From assembly GCA_963842335.1 (NCBI GenBank), contig CAWJGF010000003.1, positions 186,001 through 250,000 on the forward strand: a stretch of DNA of 64,000 nt, written 5' to 3'. How positions within the stretch are numbered: position 1 is the stretch's first letter; each line of letters starts with the position of its first letter. The translations under genes and the position numbers were made by a program. Below, one piece after another: positions 36,000-44,257 of the stretch. This stretch comes from PALSA-600 sp963842335 (GTDB taxonomy: Bacteria > Actinomycetota > Thermoleophilia > Gaiellales > Gaiellaceae). The notes under the pieces were generated by a model. The model was not told the origin of the DNA and ran no database searches. It worked only from the letters and a program-made list of their open reading frames with translations.

Positions 36000-36302
36000 A
36001 TGAGCACACAGGCGTATACCCGGCGGCCCCCGACCGCAACTCGATCAGGGAGGCCGAGCCCGACCCGCCTCGTACCGCGTGCCAGACGCGCGCCGCAGCC
36101 TCGCTTCTCGGACGACCAGCTCGGACGGCTCAGGGACTGCTGGTGCGCGGCGCTTGACGCAGCGGAGGCGGCGCTCCAGGGAGCGAAACCTGTTCTGTCG
36201 GCCGAGGAATTGCGCGGCCGCGCCGGGCAACTCAGGGATGAACGCGCCGACGCGAACCGTGCCCTCGCGTCGCTCGCCCGGGCACACCGGATCGCCGCGT
36301 AA
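36000..36302 (+). CDS. Hypothetical protein
   Basis: A 100-residue protein: a basic Arg/Pro-rich first third and a helical remainder (RLRDCWCAALDAAEAALQGA, then LRDERADANRALASLARAHR). No known family. A strong bidirectional terminator lies just after the stop. Coding status is moderately supported by the open frame and composition. Confidence 0.5.
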   Translation: MSTQAYTRRPPTATRSGRPSPTRLVPRARRAPQPRFSDDQLGRLRDCWCAALDAAEAALQGAKPVLSAEELRGRAGQLRDERADANRALASLARAHRIAA

Positions 36303-36310
36303 GGAAGGCT

Positions 36311-36334
36311 TGGGGGCGCCGCGGCGCCCCCAAC
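36311..36334. terminator. Bidirectional terminator hairpin
   Basis: TTGGGGGCGCC-GC-GGCGCCCCCAA, an 11-bp perfect stem, lies between the convergent hypothetical gene (plus) and the alcohol dehydrogenase gene (minus). Confidence 0.75.
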
Positions 36335-36359
36335 CCCTAGCTCGCGGCGTCGCCGCCGT

Positions 36360-37457
36360 TCAGCGAGCGCCGACGACCTCCGGCTCCTCGTCGAGCACCG
36401 GCAGTGGCGGCACCGGCTCAGCGGTCAGCACGACCTTGAGCGCGTGGGTCTCCGCGGCGGCCGCGAAGGTGTCGTACGCGAGCTCCGTCTCGGCGAGCGA
36501 GAACCGATGCGTCGCGAAGAGCGACGGATCGAGCCTCCGCTCCTGGATCAGCTTCAGCAGCTGCGGCGTCGTCTTGGTGTCGACGAGGCCGGTCGTGATC
36601 GTCACGCCCTTGATCCACAGCGTCTCGAGATGCAGCGTGACGGGGTGCCCGTGGACTCCGACGTTCGCCACATGCCCGCCTGGACGGACGATCGCCGCGC
36701 AGAGCTCGAAGGTGTCGGGCACGCCGACCGCCTCGACGGCGACATCGACGCCCAGGCCTTCGGTCAACTCCATGATGCGGGCGATTGCGTCCTCGCGGCT
36801 GTTGTTGATCGTCGAGTCGGCGCCGAACTCGAGCGCCTTCTCGAGCCGGGTGTCGGCCAGATCGATCGCGACGATGTGACCCGGCGTGAACAGCTTCGCC
36901 GTCATGATCGTGGCGAGACCGATCGGCCCGGCACCGACGACTGCAACGGTGTCACCCGGCTGGATGCCGCCGTTCATGACGCCGACCTCGAACGCGGTCG
37001 GGAGGATGTCCGCGAGGAAAAGCACGTCCTCGTCGGAGAGATCCTCCGGGACCTTGTACACCGAGGTGTCGGCGAACGGCACTCGTGCGAACTCGGCCTG
37101 CAGCCCGTCGATCGTGTGGCCGAAGATCCAGCCACCACCGCCGGTGCAGAGCCCGTAACGACCGTCCTTGCAGAACTGGCAGCGGCCGCACGACGTGATG
37201 CATGAGACCAGCACACGATCGCCCGGCACCACCGTGGTCACTGCGGCACCGACCTCGATGATCGTGCCGACGGCCTCGTGGCCGAGGATCGTTCCCGGGG
37301 TCGTCTCCGGAACGTCGCCCTTCAGGATGTGCAGATCCGTGCCGCAGATCGTCGCTGCGTCGATCCGGACGATCGCGTCGGTCGGATCCAGGATCTTCGG
37401 ATCCGGGACTTCTTCCCAGGCTCGTTCGCCGGGGCCGTGATAGACGAGGGCTTTCAT
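36360..37457 (-). CDS. Zinc-dependent alcohol dehydrogenase (medium chain)
   Basis: A 365-residue NAD(P)-dependent dehydrogenase. Catalytic zinc ligands are seen in ATICGTDLH and GHEAVG; the structural zinc site is CGRCQFCKDGRYGLC. The Rossmann motif is VVGAGPIGLA near residue 175. The substrate is unknown; the family includes alcohol and threonine/sorbitol-type dehydrogenases. A Shine-Dalgarno AAGGGAGG precedes the ATG. It is the third gene after usp and gapA on the minus strand. Confidence 0.92.
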   Translation of the reverse strand: MKALVYHGPGERAWEEVPDPKILDPTDAIVRIDAATICGTDLHILKGDVPETTPGTILGHEAVGTIIEVGAAVTTVVPGDRVLVSCITSCGRCQFCKDGRYGLCTGGGGWIFGHTIDGLQAEFARVPFADTSVYKVPEDLSDEDVLFLADILPTAFEVGVMNGGIQPGDTVAVVGAGPIGLATIMTAKLFTPGHIVAIDLADTRLEKALEFGADSTINNSREDAIARIMELTEGLGVDVAVEAVGVPDTFELCAAIVRPGGHVANVGVHGHPVTLHLETLWIKGVTITTGLVDTKTTPQLLKLIQERRLDPSLFATHRFSLAETELAYDTFAAAAETHALKVVLTAEPVPPLPVLDEEPEVVGAR

Positions 37458-37482
37458 AGCGCCTCCCTTGGGTTGTGTTCAT

Positions 37483-37500
37483 GCACCGGGAAGCCGGTGC
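37483..37500 (-). terminator. Hairpin between gapA and the dehydrogenase gene
   Basis: GCACCGG and CCGGTGC pair around a 4-nt loop. No U tract follows, so it is either an attenuator or an mRNA-processing hairpin rather than a strong terminator. Confidence 0.4.
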
Positions 37501-37520
37501 GAGAATTGGCCGGCCTGCGG

Positions 37521-38541
37521 TCAGACAGCCGCAGCAACCGGCACGAGCACCCGCTGGGCGAGCTCGACGAGCCTGGTCGAGTAGCCCCATTCGTTGTCGT
37601 ACCAGGCGACGACCTTCACCTGTGTGCCGCCAGCGACGATCGTCAGGCCCGCGTCGAAGACCGACGAGAACGGCGATTTGATCACGTCGGACGAGACGAG
37701 CGGCTCCTCGCTGTAGCAGAGGATGCCGGCGAGCTCGTCGGCGGCCGCCCCCGCGAAGAGCGCGTTCACCTGGGCGACCGTGGTCGGGCGGTCGACCTCG
37801 ACTGTCAGGTCGACCAGCGAGCCCGTGAGAACCGGGATGCGCGCGGCGAAGCCCTGCAGCTTTCCCTCGAGCTCCGGAATGACGAGGCCGATCGCCTTCG
37901 CCGCTCCGGTCGATGTCGGGACGATGTTCGCGGCAGCAGCCCGCGCCCGGCGGAGGTCCTTGTGCGGGAGGTCGACGAGCCGCTGGTCGCCGGTGTAGGC
38001 ATGGATCGTCGTCATCACACCGTGGCGGATGCCAACGGTCTCGTGGAGCACCTTCGCGACCGGCGCCAGGCAGTTCGTCGTGCACGATGCGTTCGACACG
38101 ACGGCGTGCGCTACCGGGTCGTACGTGTCGAAGTTCACGCCGAGCACGATCGTCGCGTCGACGCCCTTCCCGGGCGCAGAGATGATCACCTTCTCGGCAC
38201 CCGCGGCGAGATGACCGGACGCCTCTTCACGGGTGCGGAACCTGCCGGTGCAGTCGAGGACAACCTCAGCAGAAACGCCGTCCCACGGAATCGCGGCGGG
38301 CAGGCTCTCGGCGAAGACGGGAATCGCTGACCCCGTCGACAACGAGCTCGGATCCGTCGACCCGAATGTCGCCGGGAAACGGGCCGTAGACCGTGTCGTG
38401 GCGCAGCAGGTGCGCGAGCGTGGCCACATCCGCCACGTCGTTGATCGCTGCCCACTCGATCGGGGCTCCACTTTCGTACGCCGAGCGGAACGCACAGCGT
38501 CCAACCCGGCCGAATCCATTGATGCCGACACGAGTGCTCAT
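37521..38541 (-). CDS. gapA: Glyceraldehyde-3-phosphate dehydrogenase, apparent +1 frameshift
   Basis: NAD-dependent glycolytic enzyme. The N-terminal frame begins MSTRVGINGFGRVGRCAFRS and is good to ELVVDG. From there another frame continues with AIPVFAESLPAAIPW, then the catalytic block SNASCTTNCLAPVAK and the C-terminus YDNEWGYSTRLVEL. Skipping one G in a GGGG run at 38331-38334 joins the two for a normal 339-residue GAPDH. Alternatively the join could be up to the CTT codon at 38316-38314, but the residues in between match GAPDH better with the GGGG join. It lies 10 nt after a usp gene, with Shine-Dalgarno AAGGAGGAG. Confidence 0.9.
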
Positions 38542-38551
38542 TGCTCCTCCT

Positions 38552-39004
38552 TCAAGTCAGCGCCGGCTCGAGCACGTGCTCGGGGACGACGAGGATCGGG
38601 CGTGTGGACTCGCCAAGCAGCGCCCTCGACGTGCTGCCGAGCAGGAACCGCTTGATTCCGGACAGATGCCGGGAACCGACGACGACGAGGTCGACATCGA
38701 GCTCCTCCGAGAGCAGCGCGAGCTGCTTCGGCGGATAGCCGATCAGCAACTCGGTCGTGCACGGCACACCGGCCTCCTCGGCCACGCTCGCAGCCTCGAT
38801 GAGCGCTGCTGTCCGCTCCACCGTCGGCACGCGATCCGGCTTGCCCTCCCCATGGATGAACTGCTCGCCCGGGATCGTGACGACGTGAGCGAAGATCACC
38901 TCGGCGCCCTCGTCGAACGCAATTGCAAGACCTTGCTCGATCGCAACACTCGACGACGGCGAGTCGTCGATGGCGATCAGGATTCGTTCCAGCTTGCGTG
39001 TCAT
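38552..39004 (-). CDS. Universal stress protein (UspA family)
   Basis: A 150-residue single Usp domain. It begins ERILIAIDDSPSSSVAIEQG and ends with the nucleotide loop VVGSRHLSGIKRFLLGSTSR, so it should bind ATP. ATG 39004 has a strong Shine-Dalgarno (AAGGAGG). It is followed 10 nt later by gapA and then the alcohol dehydrogenase, forming a usp-gap-adh unit. One copy of the shared island element lies about 57 bp upstream. Confidence 0.93.
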   Translation of the reverse strand: MTRKLERILIAIDDSPSSSVAIEQGLAIAFDEGAEVIFAHVVTIPGEQFIHGEGKPDRVPTVERTAALIEAASVAEEAGVPCTTELLIGYPPKQLALLSEELDVDLVVVGSRHLSGIKRFLLGSTSRALLGESTRPILVVPEHVLEPALT

Positions 39005-39061
39005 CACACGCCTCCTTGTTCTGTCACTCCAAGCCTCGCTCGCAGAGCCCAGGAGCGCAGC

Positions 39062-39076
39062 CGGGTTTCCACGGAC
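39062..39076. promoter_or_regulatory. Shared 15-bp element upstream of usp-gapA-adh
   Basis: CGGGTTTCCACGGAC, written on the plus strand, lies about 57 bp before the start of the usp gene on the minus strand. It differs from the response-regulator copy at two positions. Confidence 0.45.
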
Positions 39077-39149
39077 GACGCTCAGCGTGTTCGCGGATTC
39101 GGCACGGAAAGACCGTGAGCGCAGCGATGCCCTAACCTGAGATCCGGAG

Positions 39150-40202
39150 ATGCCGCATCTGACGCTGCGACTCGGAACCAGTCTCGCGCTCGCGGCGCTC
39201 ACGCTTGTGTGTGCAACCTCGGGTGCCGCAAGCGCTCCGTCGCCAAGCCCGCGCGTCACGATGATCACCGACTCGGTCGGGGGCGCCCTCTACTGGCTCA
39301 CCGAGCCGCGCGAATCGCTCGCCAGCGGATTCGACCTCGATCTCGAGACAAAGACCTGCCGCAAGCTCGTCGAGCCCGGCTGCGGCGCGTACGGCGATCC
39401 GGCGCCGCCGAGTGCGCTCGACACCATCCACGCACTCGGGTCTCAGCTCGCGCCGATCGTCGTCATCGATGTCGGCTACAACGACCAAGCCGACACGTAC
39501 GCCGCCGGGATCGACGAGATCATGCAGGCAGCCGTCGCTGCCGGTGCGCAGCATGTGATCTGGCTGACGCTGGAGGAGCGCGAGGGCGTGTGGGCGCAGA
39601 GCAACAAGGAGATCTGGGCGGCGACGGCGCGCTGGCCGCAGCTCACGGTTGCCGACTGGGCCTCGGTCTCCGCGAACCAACCTTGGTACGTCGACGAGGC
39701 GCATCTGAACTCGGTGGGCGGTGCGGCGCTCGCCGCCTTCCTTCGCCCGTTGCTGATCACCGCGTGCGGGCCGGCGTGCGCCACTCCGCCCCCGCATTTC
39801 TGCGGACTGGCCTTGACGAGCCACGGGTTCGATCCCGTTCAGGCCGCAGGGCTCGCGTGCTCGGACGCAGATGCAGTCGTCGTGGGGCTCGAGTCCAACG
39901 CGGCCGGCAACTGGTTCTGCTCAACCGCAAGCGACACCGTGAAGATCGACTGCCGCCGCGGGTTCACCAGTGTCCAGGTACTCGTGCACGCGCCGGCCAC
40001 CGTCATCCGGCACGGCGCAGTGGTGTCGCTCGCCGACTGGTCGTTCCGTCTGCACAGGCAGGTGCTGCAAGCGCGCCAGGGGTCGCGACGGTGGCGCACG
40101 CTCGGGCGCGCTCCGTTCTGCGCTCCGGTCGCACCGTCCGAGGTTCTGAGGGCACTGCCGCTCCGTCCGGCCGCGTCCGCCGGCTGCTTCGTCCCGCGGT
40201 AA
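39150..40202 (+). CDS. Secreted SGNH-type hydrolase
   Basis: A 350-residue exported protein with a signal peptide (first 28 residues). The SGNH block I reads MITDSVGG, with the nucleophile Ser 42. The block V Asp-His pair is seen in VDEAHLN. The fold is of GDSL esterase type. The C-terminal 130 residues form an extra Cys-containing region of unknown role. The substrate could be a cell-wall or lipid ester. Confidence 0.78.
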   Translation: MPHLTLRLGTSLALAALTLVCATSGAASAPSPSPRVTMITDSVGGALYWLTEPRESLASGFDLDLETKTCRKLVEPGCGAYGDPAPPSALDTIHALGSQLAPIVVIDVGYNDQADTYAAGIDEIMQAAVAAGAQHVIWLTLEEREGVWAQSNKEIWAATARWPQLTVADWASVSANQPWYVDEAHLNSVGGAALAAFLRPLLITACGPACATPPPHFCGLALTSHGFDPVQAAGLACSDADAVVVGLESNAAGNWFCSTASDTVKIDCRRGFTSVQVLVHAPATVIRHGAVVSLADWSFRLHRQVLQARQGSRRWRTLGRAPFCAPVAPSEVLRALPLRPAASAGCFVPR

Positions 40203-40311
40203 GCGACGCCTCGCCCGAAGCCGGTTGACCGGCGCGCCAAAACCAGAGGAGCGTCAATATCCGTAGCTCGATGGTCCTGACGAAATGGAGTAACCAAAGG
40301 GGGTAGCCGCA

Positions 40312-42378
40312 ATGCCCGTCCTACTCCGCGCGCTCGCCGTCATGGCGATCGTGCTCATCCTTCCGGCCACGGCGCTCGCAGGAGGCAACAAACACGAAAC
40401 GACCTCCGCGCTGCAGCCGTTCCCGACGAACCTCGACACTGTCCCGGACAGCACCCAGCTGACCGGTCTCCACGTCAACCTGCCGCTGCCCTCCTGCACG
40501 GCGCGTCCCTCCGACTGCGCCGACGACGCGGTGATCAACTCACTGGACGGTTTCAACATCCAGCCGCGCATCACCATCCCGTTCTCAGGCCCGATCGACC
40601 TGAGCACGGTGACGAGCTCGAACATCTTCCTCGTCGGGCCCGACGATCACGTCGTCGGCATCAACCAGCCCGTGTGGGAGCCGCTCACGAACACCCTCTA
40701 CGTCGAGAGCAATGACCAGCTCGACCAGGACTCCACGTATCTGCTCGTCGTCACGCGCGGCGTTCACGACGCGAACGGTAACCCCATCGACGCAACGTCC
40801 TTCCGCCACGACCTCAACTTCGGCCAGACGAAGGACAAGGCCGTGAAGGCCTACCGCAAGGCTCTACTCGACTCGCTGGCCTCGGCCTTTGCCGGCGGAG
40901 CGAGGCCGGACGATATTGCCGACGCAAGCCTCTTCACGACCCAGAGCATCACGGCGATCTCGGAGAAGATCCGCGACCAGATCCGCTCGGCGCCCGCTCC
41001 GACGCCCAACTTCAACCTTGCGCCCGACGGCTCACGGACTGTCTTCGCGAACTCGCCGGCACTCTCGATCAACTGGAACCGGCAGACGACGGTGGCCGGG
41101 CCGCTCTCGACGACCGCCGTACCGGTGCTTGCGACGCAGGTCTTCCCGGGCTCGATCGCCAAGATCGCGTACGGCTCGTTCGCGGCGCCCGACTACGAGA
41201 ACAGCTCGCAGCTGATCCCATCTGTCGGCACGCGCACCGGTGTCCCAGCGGTGCAGAGCGTCAACCACCTCGTGTTCACGCTCTTCATCCCGTCAGGGAC
41301 GGAGCCGGCGGGCGGTTGGCCCGTTGCGATCTTCGGTCACGGGTTCACCGATTCGATGAACGGGGCGCCGTGGGCGGTCGCTTCGTCGTTTGCACACGCC
41401 GGAATCGCCACGATTGCGATCAACGTGGTCGGGCACGGCTTCGGCGCCGCGAGCACCTACACCGTCACGCCACCGGGAGGCACTCCGGTGACGTTCCCGG
41501 CCGGAGGTCGCGGCATCGACCAGGACGGCAACGGGACAATCGACTCGACCGAAGGCGTGAATGCGGCGAACGGCTCGATCGTCTCGAACAGCGACGGGCT
41601 GCGTCAGACCGTCTTCGACCTCGTCACGCTCACGCACATGCTCCAGAGCGGTGTCGACGTCGACGGCAACGGCACACCCGACCTCAGCACGTCGAGGATC
41701 TACTACTCGGGCCAGTCGTTCGGCGGCATCTACGGCGTCGAGCTGCTCGGCCTCGAGCCGACCATCCACGCCGGCGTCACGAACGTGGCGGGCGGCCCGA
41801 TCGTCGAGATCGCACGGCTCTCGCCGAGCTTCCGGCCGCTTGTCGGCATTGCACTGATCAGCCGGACGCCGTCGCTGTACAACGCGGTGCCGAACGCAAC
41901 GCTCACGAGCTTCAATGAGAACATGCCGCTCCGAAACCAGCCGATCGTCACCGACACCGTGGCGGGCGCAGAGCCGATCCAGGACTACCTGGACAACTCC
42001 GAATGGGTGCAGCAGCCCGGCAACCCGGAGGGCTGGGCCCCGCACATCTCGATGCCGCTGATCTTCCAGTTCGCACGCGGCGACCAGACCGTGCCGAACC
42101 CGACCGCCACGCGGGTGATCAGAGCGGGCAACTTCGCGTCGCGCGCGACGTTGTTCCGCAACGACCTCGCATTCACGGCATTCGGCACCTCCAAGAACCC
42201 GCACACGTTCCTGACGAACATCACCGGGGCCGGGGCGCCGTTCGCAATCGAAGCGCAAACTCAGATCGTGACGTTCTTCGCATCGAACGGCGCCGTGACG
42301 ATCGATCCGGACGGTGCCGGGCCGTACTTCGAGACGCCGGCCTCGTTCCTGCCGGAAGACCTCGGCTTCATCCCGTAG
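40312..42378 (+). CDS. Secreted lipase-like alpha/beta hydrolase with calcium-loop insert
   Basis: A 688-residue exported protein. A signal peptide is followed by an Ig-like N-terminal domain (as in the bacterial virulence-factor lipase N-terminal family). An alpha/beta hydrolase comes next: HGFTDSMNG forms the oxyanion side, GQSFGG is the nucleophile elbow, and a late Asp and His (ARGDQTVPNP, NPHTFL) complete the triad. Two EF-hand-like loops, DQDGNGTIDSTEG and DVDGNGTPDLS, sit within the hydrolase and probably bind calcium. A good Shine-Dalgarno (AAAGGGGG) precedes the ATG. Confidence 0.83.
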   Translation: MPVLLRALAVMAIVLILPATALAGGNKHETTSALQPFPTNLDTVPDSTQLTGLHVNLPLPSCTARPSDCADDAVINSLDGFNIQPRITIPFSGPIDLSTVTSSNIFLVGPDDHVVGINQPVWEPLTNTLYVESNDQLDQDSTYLLVVTRGVHDANGNPIDATSFRHDLNFGQTKDKAVKAYRKALLDSLASAFAGGARPDDIADASLFTTQSITAISEKIRDQIRSAPAPTPNFNLAPDGSRTVFANSPALSINWNRQTTVAGPLSTTAVPVLATQVFPGSIAKIAYGSFAAPDYENSSQLIPSVGTRTGVPAVQSVNHLVFTLFIPSGTEPAGGWPVAIFGHGFTDSMNGAPWAVASSFAHAGIATIAINVVGHGFGAASTYTVTPPGGTPVTFPAGGRGIDQDGNGTIDSTEGVNAANGSIVSNSDGLRQTVFDLVTLTHMLQSGVDVDGNGTPDLSTSRIYYSGQSFGGIYGVELLGLEPTIHAGVTNVAGGPIVEIARLSPSFRPLVGIALISRTPSLYNAVPNATLTSFNENMPLRNQPIVTDTVAGAEPIQDYLDNSEWVQQPGNPEGWAPHISMPLIFQFARGDQTVPNPTATRVIRAGNFASRATLFRNDLAFTAFGTSKNPHTFLTNITGAGAPFAIEAQTQIVTFFASNGAVTIDPDGAGPYFETPASFLPEDLGFIP

Positions 42379-42474
42379 CGGGAAAATGCGGGGGAGTAGC
42401 CGGCGACCCGGATGCTCCCCCGTGAACTTCTTAACCTCGTTAACCAATGGAGGTCTGGCTGGTAGCCTCCCGTG

Positions 42475-44257
42475 GTGAATACGCGGTTTCTCTCGGTCGA
42501 TCCTCCGGATCTGAGCCTCTGGCAGACGGCCAAGGGGCTGGCTCATCTCTGGCGCGAGCAATGGCGCCTCGTCTCGATCGGGCTGGCCTGCGCCTTCGTC
42601 TACAGCGGCCTCTCGCTCGCGATTCCGATCGTCGTTCGCCATGCGATCGACAGCTCGATCGCACCGACGAACGGGCACCGCGAGCCTCTCTGGCCCTACC
42701 TGGTCGCTGTCGTCGCACTCGGGCTCATCCGCTTCGGGGTCAACTACACACGGCGGTATGCGACTGCCCGCACCGGCATTCGCGTCGAAGCACGGATGCG
42801 CGAATTGCTCTACGACGCGTATCTCCGCTACCCGCGAGCGTTCTACGACCAGCACGCCACCGGCCAGGTCGTTTCACGCGCGACGAACGACCTCTATCCC
42901 GTGCGCTACTTCATCGGCTGGGGAATGACCCAGGGACTGCAGTCGCTGATGATGATCTTCGGGATCGCGGTCGTCCTCTTCTTCGTCAACCCGACGCTCG
43001 CCCTCGTCGCGCTGATCGCGATGCCTGCCGTCTTCTTGCTGGCGTTCACGTTCGCCCGCAAGGTGATGCCGGTCTCGCGTCAGGTCCAGCAACTGAAGGC
43101 GAACGTGACCGAGGCCGCGGACGAGGCCGTCGTCGGGATCGAGATGGTGCAGGCATTCGGCCGCGAGGACGACGTGCAGCAGCGCTTCGCGGTCAAGGCG
43201 GAAGCGGTGCGCGACGGCGTCCTGCGCCAGGCCCGCATCGAGGCGGCGTTCCTGCCCGGGCTGCTCTTCCTGCCGACGCTCTCGATCGGAGCCGTCCTGC
43301 TGTTCGGCGGCCGCCAGGTGATCGGCGGCACGCTCACCTACGGCGAGTTCTTCCTCTTCTACCAACTGCTCCTCCAGCTCGTCTGGCCGCTCGAGGCGCT
43401 CGGCTGGATCCTCTCGCTGGCCCAGCGCGCGACCGCCTCCGCGTCGCGCAGCTTCGCGTGGCTCCAGGGAATCGAGCCGGTCCCCGAAGCCGCCGAAACC
43501 GGTCGCGCTGCCGGCGGCCGGTGAGCTCGCCGTGCGCTTCGAGGGTGTCCACTTCAGCTACGGCTCAGGCTCGGAGGTGCTCTCCGGCGTCGACCTCGAA
43601 CTGGCGCCGGGCGAGGTGATCGCGGTCTGCGGCCCGACCGGCGCCGGCAAGACCTCGCTCCTCAACCTGCTGCCGCGCTTCTACGACCCGACCGAGGGCC
43701 GCGTGCTCGTGGGCGGCATCGACATCCGCGAGTTCGCGCTCGCCGAGTTGCGCGCCGCCGTCGCGATCGTCACGCAGAAGCCGATTCTCTTCTCGATTCC
43801 ACTGCGCGACAACCTCACCGCCGCGCGCCCCGGCGCGCCGTGGGACGAGGTCGTCGCGGCCTGCGAGGCTGCAGGCGTCGCCCATTTCGCGGCCGACCTC
43901 CCGGAGGGCTACGACACACTGATCGGCGAGCGTGGAGTCAACCTCTCGGGCGGGCAGCGCCAGCGGGTCGCGCTCGCGCGCGCGCTCATCGCCGGCGCAC
44001 GCGTCGTCGTGCTCGACGACCCGATGTCGGCTGTCGACACTCAGACCGAGCGCCATCTCGTCGAGAACCTCCGCCCCGCGCTCGCGGGCCGCACGGTGCT
44101 GATCGCCACACAGCGTCTCTCGACGGTGGAGGTCGCCGATCGCGCGGTCGTCCTCGACGAGGGCGTGATCGTCGAATCCGGGACGTCGACAGAACTGCTT
44201 GCCCGCGACGGCGTCTTCGCCGCGCTCTTCGGTGAGGAGGTCTCCGCTGCCGCGTAA
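42475..44257 (+). CDS. ABC exporter subunit 1 (TMD-NBD), apparent +1 frameshift
   Basis: Half of a multidrug/lipid-type ABC exporter. The first 350 residues form six TM helices, then the frame meets TGA at 43522-43524. The nucleotide-binding domain continues in the +1 frame from about 43499 with VRFEGVHFSYG, Walker A GPTGAGKT, signature LSGGQRQR and Walker B VVLDDP. The joined protein is 593 residues, normal for the family. The Walker B ends in Asp, not the catalytic Glu, so this subunit holds the degenerate site. A GTG at 43532 could also start the NBD separately. The GTG start at 42475 has a TAGCCT box 6 nt upstream. It partners with the next gene. Confidence 0.88.

Noticed and set aside
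26870..39076. Classical DosR boxes
   Set aside because: I found no GGGACTTNNGTCCC-type palindrome before the usp or regulator genes. A different shared element is present instead.
41293..42855. A 520-codon open frame antisense to the lipase-like gene
   Set aside because: The plus strand has a signal peptide, GQSFGG and calcium loops. The antisense product has no recognisable features.
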